Shown piece after piece: positions 5,399-7,404 of a stretch of DNA of 7,404 nucleotides (position 1 is the first letter of the stretch; the number at the start of each line of letters is the position of its first letter). The notes under the pieces are model-generated. The model did no database searches. It had not been told where the DNA came from and saw only the letters and a program-made list of their open reading frames with translations. The stretch is from Pseudomonadota bacterium (lineage in GTDB: Bacteria > Pseudomonadota > Alphaproteobacteria > Rhodospirillales > Magnetospirillaceae): the NCBI GenBank assembly GCA_023437865.1, contig JAEZFE010000297.1, positions 1-7,404 on the forward strand, read 5' to 3'. Position numbers and translations under genes: made by a program.

Positions 5399-5802
5399 GC
5401 ACCAAGATCCACGCCATCGTGGACGAGTGCGGATTGCCGGTGAAATTGCGGCTGACGACGGGGCAGGCTTCCGACAAGGCGGCGGCGCCAGCCATGCTTG
5501 AAGGCCTGCCGACGGCTCAGGCTTTTGTCGGCGACCGTGGCTACGACTGGCAGGCGCTGGTCGATTTGGTCAAAGCCAAGGGCGGCTGCGCCCACAGCCC
5601 AACCCAGCGCGACCGCAAGGTCCAACGCTCCGTCGATCATGGGCTTTACCGGCAACGGAATTTGGTTGAGCGGTTCTTCAGTAAGCTCAAGCACTTCAGG
5701 CGGATTGCGACCCGCTTCGACAAGTCGGCCAGGAATTTCCTCGCCGCCGTCATGCTCGCCTCAACCCGCCTGTGGATGCGGACTTATGAGTCCAGGACCT
5801 AG
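5353..5802 (+). CDS. IS5-family transposase, C-terminal part (OrfB, -1 frame)
   Basis: This frame is open from 5353, after a TAA at 5350-5352, and reads K-G-A-P-D-N-A-I-G-R-S-R-G-G-L-S-T-K, the standard continuation of IS5 transposases. It carries the second catalytic aspartate in V-G-D-R-G-Y-D (near 5527-5547) and the C-terminal signature Y-R-Q-R-N-L-V-E-R-F-F-S-K-L-K, exactly Y-(2)-R-(3)-E-(6)-K, with the third catalytic residue E. An internal GTG at 5419 could start a shorter product, but no good ribosome binding site precedes it, so expression by frameshift from the upstream frame is more likely. The stop TAG (5800-5802) lies outside the element, in the CTAG duplication. Confidence 0.88.
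   Translation, partial: KGAPDNAIGRSRGGLSTKIHAIVDECGLPVKLRLTTGQASDKAAAPAMLEGLPTAQAFVGDRGYDWQALVDLVKAKGGCAHSPTQRDRKVQRSVDHGLYRQRNLVERFFSKLKHFRRIATRFDKSARNFLAAVMLASTRLWMRTYESRT
5784..5798 (-). repeat. Right terminal inverted repeat of the IS
   Basis: Read on the minus strand it is GTCCTGGACTCATAA. It overlaps the last codons of the transposase. Confidence 0.85.
5799..5802. repeat. Right copy of the CTAG target-site duplication
   Basis: Matches the left copy at 4957-4960. It provides the TAG stop of the transposase (5800-5802). Confidence 0.7.
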
Positions 5803-6074
5803 TGCCAGCGAGCGCAGGCGGTCGCGCGCTTATGGTTGGGCAAGCCGCGCCATGAAACCAATTGTTTGGCTGGGGTGTCGTGGTGTCGTGGCAGGGCGCC
5901 GCCGCCATCACCACCAGTGCCAACGACATCCGGAACACTCTAAGAGGATCTGCCTCGAACACTTCTCGAAGGCGTTACCCCCTCAGCCTTATCACCCCCA
6001 CGCGTGCTCGCGGTTAGGTCCGGCGCACCGCATCATCGCCTTACTTGGGTCTTACGATGACGGCGAGGTGTTCG
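5803..6074. other. Gene-free interval with an imperfect inverted repeat
   Basis: No convincing coding frame, tRNA or strong terminator is visible in these 272 bases. Before the insertion this was the native 3' flank of the ferredoxin gene. It contains a tandem GGTGTCGT doublet (about 5874-5889) and an imperfect inverted repeat, TGTCGTGGCA (5884-5893) against TGCCAACGACA (5918-5928), which would form a 10-bp stem with one bulged A and a 24-base loop. I cannot assign a role. It may hold the promoter of the gene at 6075, but no clear boxes stand out. Confidence 0.4.
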
Positions 6075-6311
6075 ATGGCTGTTGGTTCGGTGCATGCGCT
6101 TGTCCAGGAGGTGCTGACCTACACCTCCGACTATCATGATGCCGAGGCATTACGGGAAGAGGCGGTGAACCTCGCCTTCGACATGCGGCTGGGGCCGGAT
6201 GATCTGGCGGAGCTGTTATCGGCGCTGGAGCAGCGGACAGGCACCAGCCTGGAACGGCGGCGCGGTGCGCGGCCCGAGATTGTGCCTAAGCCGAGCCGCG
6301 CCCGGAACTGA
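6075..6311 (+). CDS. Hypothetical protein, 78 aa
   Basis: I do not recognise the family. The product is small, probably cytoplasmic and helical: residues 1-55 are rich in Ala, Leu, Glu and Asp (A-L-V-Q-E-V-L, A-E-A-L-R-E-E-A-V-N-L-A, D-D-L-A-E-L-L-S-A-L), followed by a basic, proline-containing tail (R-R-R-G-A-R at 61-66, P-K-P-S-R-A-R at 71-77). No cysteines, signal peptide or membrane span. The ATG at 6075 is chosen because GAGG (6065-6068) sits six bases before it; an ATG at 6057 and a TTG at 6045 in the same frame lack comparable sites. It is convergent with the next gene, with a hairpin between them. Codon bias supports coding; the function is unknown. Confidence 0.62.
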   Translation: MAVGSVHALVQEVLTYTSDYHDAEALREEAVNLAFDMRLGPDDLAELLSALEQRTGTSLERRRGARPEIVPKPSRARN

Positions 6312-6371
6312 CGTCCCCAGGCAACGGCCCTCAGGCGTATGGCGCCGCCGGATGCGGGGGCGGCAGGGGTT

Positions 6372-6400
6372 GGCGAAGGCTCGCAAACGGAGCCTTCGCC
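6372..6400. terminator. Hairpin between convergent genes, probable terminator
   Basis: A perfect 11-bp stem, GGCGAAGGCTC (6372-6382) pairing with 6390-6400, with a 7-base loop (GCAAACG). The following CTTACTAT is only weakly T-rich, so it is not a textbook intrinsic terminator. Its position 60 bp after the stop of the plus-strand gene and just past the stop of the minus-strand gene suggests it ends transcription from one or both sides. Confidence 0.65.
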
Positions 6401-6407
6401 CTTACTA

Positions 6408-6617
6408 TCAGTCAGAAACTGCCTTCCACGCCGCACCCAGGTGAGCGGTGAAGTCGTCGGCGTGCTGAGGCTCGGCGAACAGCGCCTCATTCACCAGCAA
6501 GACCATGCCGTCGTCATCGTGAGAGTCAAACCACTCCTGCGCCACGGCCTCCAGGCCCGGCGGCACGGGGATGCTGTAGAACGGTGGGGCATTTACAATG
6601 GCGCGGACGGCGGTCAT
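6408..6617 (-). CDS. Hypothetical protein, 69 aa
   Basis: No family recognised. The predicted product is acidic and soluble, with a proline-rich stretch P-P-F-Y-S-I-P-V-P-P-G (11-21), an acidic run D-S-H-D-D-D (31-36) and tryptophans at 29 and 64. No cysteine, signal peptide or membrane segment. A very strong Shine-Dalgarno (GGGAGGAGA on the minus strand, 6624-6632) lies six bases before the ATG and makes a real gene likely despite the small size. A plausible promoter lies just upstream. Its stop codon sits eight bases from the hairpin shared with the convergent gene. Confidence 0.7.
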   Translation of the reverse strand: MTAVRAIVNAPPFYSIPVPPGLEAVAQEWFDSHDDDGMVLLVNEALFAEPQHADDFTAHLGAAWKAVSD

Positions 6618-6649
6618 GGCATATCTCCTCCCGGTTCATTTACCAGGCC

Positions 6650-6677
6650 AGCATACGCCCACTGGTTAAGCGCACAA
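6650..6677 (-). promoter_or_regulatory. Candidate sigma-70-like promoter for the minus-strand gene at 6617
   Basis: On the minus strand TTGTGC (6672-6677) and TATGCT (6650-6655) are separated by 16 bases. Transcription would start near 6643, just upstream of the strong ribosome binding site at 6624-6632. The match is partial, so this is tentative. Confidence 0.4.
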
Positions 6678-6774
6678 TCCGCAGAAGGTCAGGTGCCGGC
6701 ACGGTCTAAGGTGAAGACCTGTGCTGCCGCCGCATTGTCATTTGTATGCGGTGCCGTCCTTGGCCTGCGTCGCG

Positions 6775-7083
6775 TCAGGGCAATTTGTGCCGCGCCAGCA
6801 TGGGGGTCTCGGGGTGAAGGCCTTCGGTCTCGATGAAATTCATCAGCTGAGCCTCGTCGCCCAGCAGGAAGTCCAGCACGGCGCCCAGGAAGGCGTCGTC
6901 GGCCATGCGGCCCTTGATCTCGTCCAGGCCGCAGCCGGTGAGGGCCACGAACCCCGACAGCAGCGCGTCGTTGCCGGCGACGAAGGCCAGAGCTTTCAGG
7001 GCCACTGCGGCAGCGTCCTCGCTGCTCAGCTTCGGAGGGGCAGCGACGCGGGCCTTGGGCTGAAACGGCTTGAACGGGTCCAT
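6775..7083 (-). CDS. DUF3572-family protein, 102 aa
   Basis: The core A-L-K-A-L-A-F-V-A-G-N-D-A-L-L-S-G-F, continuing with T-G-C-G-L-D-E-I-K, F-L-G-A-V-L-D-F-L-L-G-D-E and N-F-I-E-T-E-G-L, is what I know from DUF3572 proteins, a small family of unknown function found mainly in alphaproteobacteria. The core is preceded by a short Pro/Lys-rich N-terminal tail. The ATG at 7083 is chosen because GGAG lies six bases upstream on the minus strand and the length (102) suits the family. The frame stays open further upstream to 7272, but that extension would overlap the divergent gene and reads as low-complexity sequence. No membrane span or signal peptide. It is divergent from the secreted-protein gene at 7142, with 58 bases between the starts. 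Confidence 0.83.
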   Translation of the reverse strand: MDPFKPFQPKARVAAPPKLSSEDAAAVALKALAFVAGNDALLSGFVALTGCGLDEIKGRMADDAFLGAVLDFLLGDEAQLMNFIETEGLHPETPMLARHKLP

Positions 7084-7105
7084 GGGGGGCTCCGGGATCA
7101 GGGCC

Positions 7106-7123
7106 GGCCATGATAGCATGGCC
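7106..7123. promoter_or_regulatory. Inverted repeat in the divergent intergenic region, candidate operator
   Basis: GGCCATG (7106-7112) and CATGGCC (7117-7123) are exact reverse complements around an ATAG spacer. The repeat sits midway between the two divergent start codons (7083 and 7142), where a shared regulator would bind, and is too short to act as a terminator. No protein can be named from the sequence. Confidence 0.35.
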
Positions 7124-7141
7124 CGCCACAAGGAGTGAGCC

Positions 7142-7404
7142 ATGCGGGCAGCCCTGATCGGAGCGGTGATGATGTGCTGGCCGGCCCTGGCTTGGGCGGG
7201 CCCGTCGGAGGAAGTGGCAGCCCGGGGGTGCGCCACCTTGGCCGAACGCGTTGACATGGTGCCGGGCCGCAAGCCCGTCTTCCTGCGCAGCTATGACGGT
7301 GCCGAGAATGAGCCCGCCTTGGCAGGCGCTGCCTTCACCTACGACAATGCGCTGGCTCTGGTGGCTCTGGTGGCCTGCGGCAAACCGGGCCATGCTCGCC
7401 GGAT
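7142..7404 (+). CDS. Secreted protein with signal peptide, 3' partial
   Basis: The frame runs open to the right edge (87 full codons seen). The start is supported by AAGGAG (7130-7135), six bases before the ATG. Residues 1-19 form a Sec signal peptide: R2, a hydrophobic core and A-L-A-W-A with predicted cleavage after A19. The mature part contains E-R-V-D-M-V-P-G-R-K, F-L-R-S-Y-D-G-A and F-T-Y-D-N-A-L-A-L-V-A-L-V-A-C-G, then G-H-A-R-R. The Y-D-N-A-L-A-L-x-A-L followed by A-R-R is reminiscent of helical-toroid glycosidase-like or repeat proteins, but I cannot name the family from this fragment. The product is probably periplasmic or exported, and is expressed divergently from the DUF3572 gene. 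Confidence 0.72.
   Translation, partial: MRAALIGAVMMCWPALAWAGPSEEVAARGCATLAERVDMVPGRKPVFLRSYDGAENEPALAGAAFTYDNALALVALVACGKPGHARR

Larger units (their letters stand above)
4961..5798 (+). mobile_element. IS5-family insertion sequence (IS427-like group), 838 bp
   Basis: Inverted repeats bound the element: GTTCTGTACCCATAA on the left (4961-4975) against GTCCTGGACTCATAA read inward from the right (5784-5798), with three mismatches in 15. CTAG flanks both ends. Inside lies one transposase encoded in two frames, with a DDE domain carrying the IS4/IS5-type Y-(2)-R-(3)-E-(6)-K signature. Size, repeats, CTAG/TA target and two-frame transposase fit the IS427 group of IS5. All parts look complete, so it may still be mobile if the two frames are joined by frameshifting. 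Confidence 0.9.

Noticed and set aside
5498..6139. A plus-strand frame crossing the IS right end into the flank
   Set aside because: It spans the IS boundary, is out of frame with the transposase, and has Ser/Pro/Arg-rich sequence with no family resemblance.
6730..6751. Short inverted repeat CCGCAT / ATGCGG downstream of the DUF3572 gene
   Set aside because: A 6-bp stem with a 10-base loop and no T-run is too weak to call a terminator.
7084..7272. Upstream extension of the DUF3572 gene to a start at 7272
   Set aside because: It overlaps the divergent gene with a signal peptide and strong ribosome binding site, and the extra 63 residues look non-coding.
1..7404. CRISPR arrays, tRNA or rRNA genes, riboswitches
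   Set aside because: No regularly spaced repeats, cloverleaf-like segments or recognisable riboswitch cores were seen on either strand.

Overview
The window looks like chromosomal DNA from a GC-rich alphaproteobacterium. Codons strongly prefer G or C at the third position, and the window holds a DUF3572-type gene (largely alphaproteobacterial) and an FmdB-type zinc-ribbon gene. A Magnetospirillum-like member of the Rhodospirillales is my best guess. That is inference from gene content and style, because no rRNA or marker gene is present.

Positions 1-4144 hold one tightly packed plus-strand operon: an SGNH/DltD-like protein (cut by the left edge), a 39-residue membrane microprotein, an MBOAT acyltransferase, an AMP-forming acyl ligase and a small acyl carrier protein. 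It ends in a strong intrinsic terminator. This is the full parts list of a dlt-type envelope-acylation pathway, in the order D-X-B-A-C. The microprotein ends in F-V-Y-Q-G-F, which matches the C-terminal FxYxxF acyl-shuttle motif of Gram-positive DltX. The likely scheme is that the ligase activates a carboxylic acid and loads it on the carrier, MBOAT passes it through the membrane to the microprotein tyrosine, and an SGNH protein delivers it to an envelope polymer. Two details differ from the textbook system. The ligase lacks the aspartate that binds the amino group of D-alanine, so the cargo may not be D-alanine. The SGNH protein has Gly-Thr-Ala where the nucleophilic serine is expected.

Positions 4145-4960 hold three small plus-strand genes: an FmdB-type zinc ribbon, a 47-residue single-span membrane protein and a thioredoxin-like [2Fe-2S] ferredoxin. 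The last two each have a TAGNCT hexamer exactly six bases before their ATG, which suggests leaderless transcripts.

Positions 4961-5798 are an IS5-family insertion sequence (IS427-like group) with imperfect inverted repeats, a CTAG duplication, a two-frame DDE transposase and a perfect 26-bp palindrome over the transposase ribosome binding site. It landed on the amber stop of the ferredoxin gene without changing the protein. The second CTAG copy supplies the transposase stop.

Positions 5803-7404 hold about 270 bases with no gene, a 78-residue hypothetical gene, a convergent 69-residue hypothetical gene with a hairpin between them, a DUF3572 gene on the minus strand, and divergently from it the start of a secreted protein that runs off the right edge.
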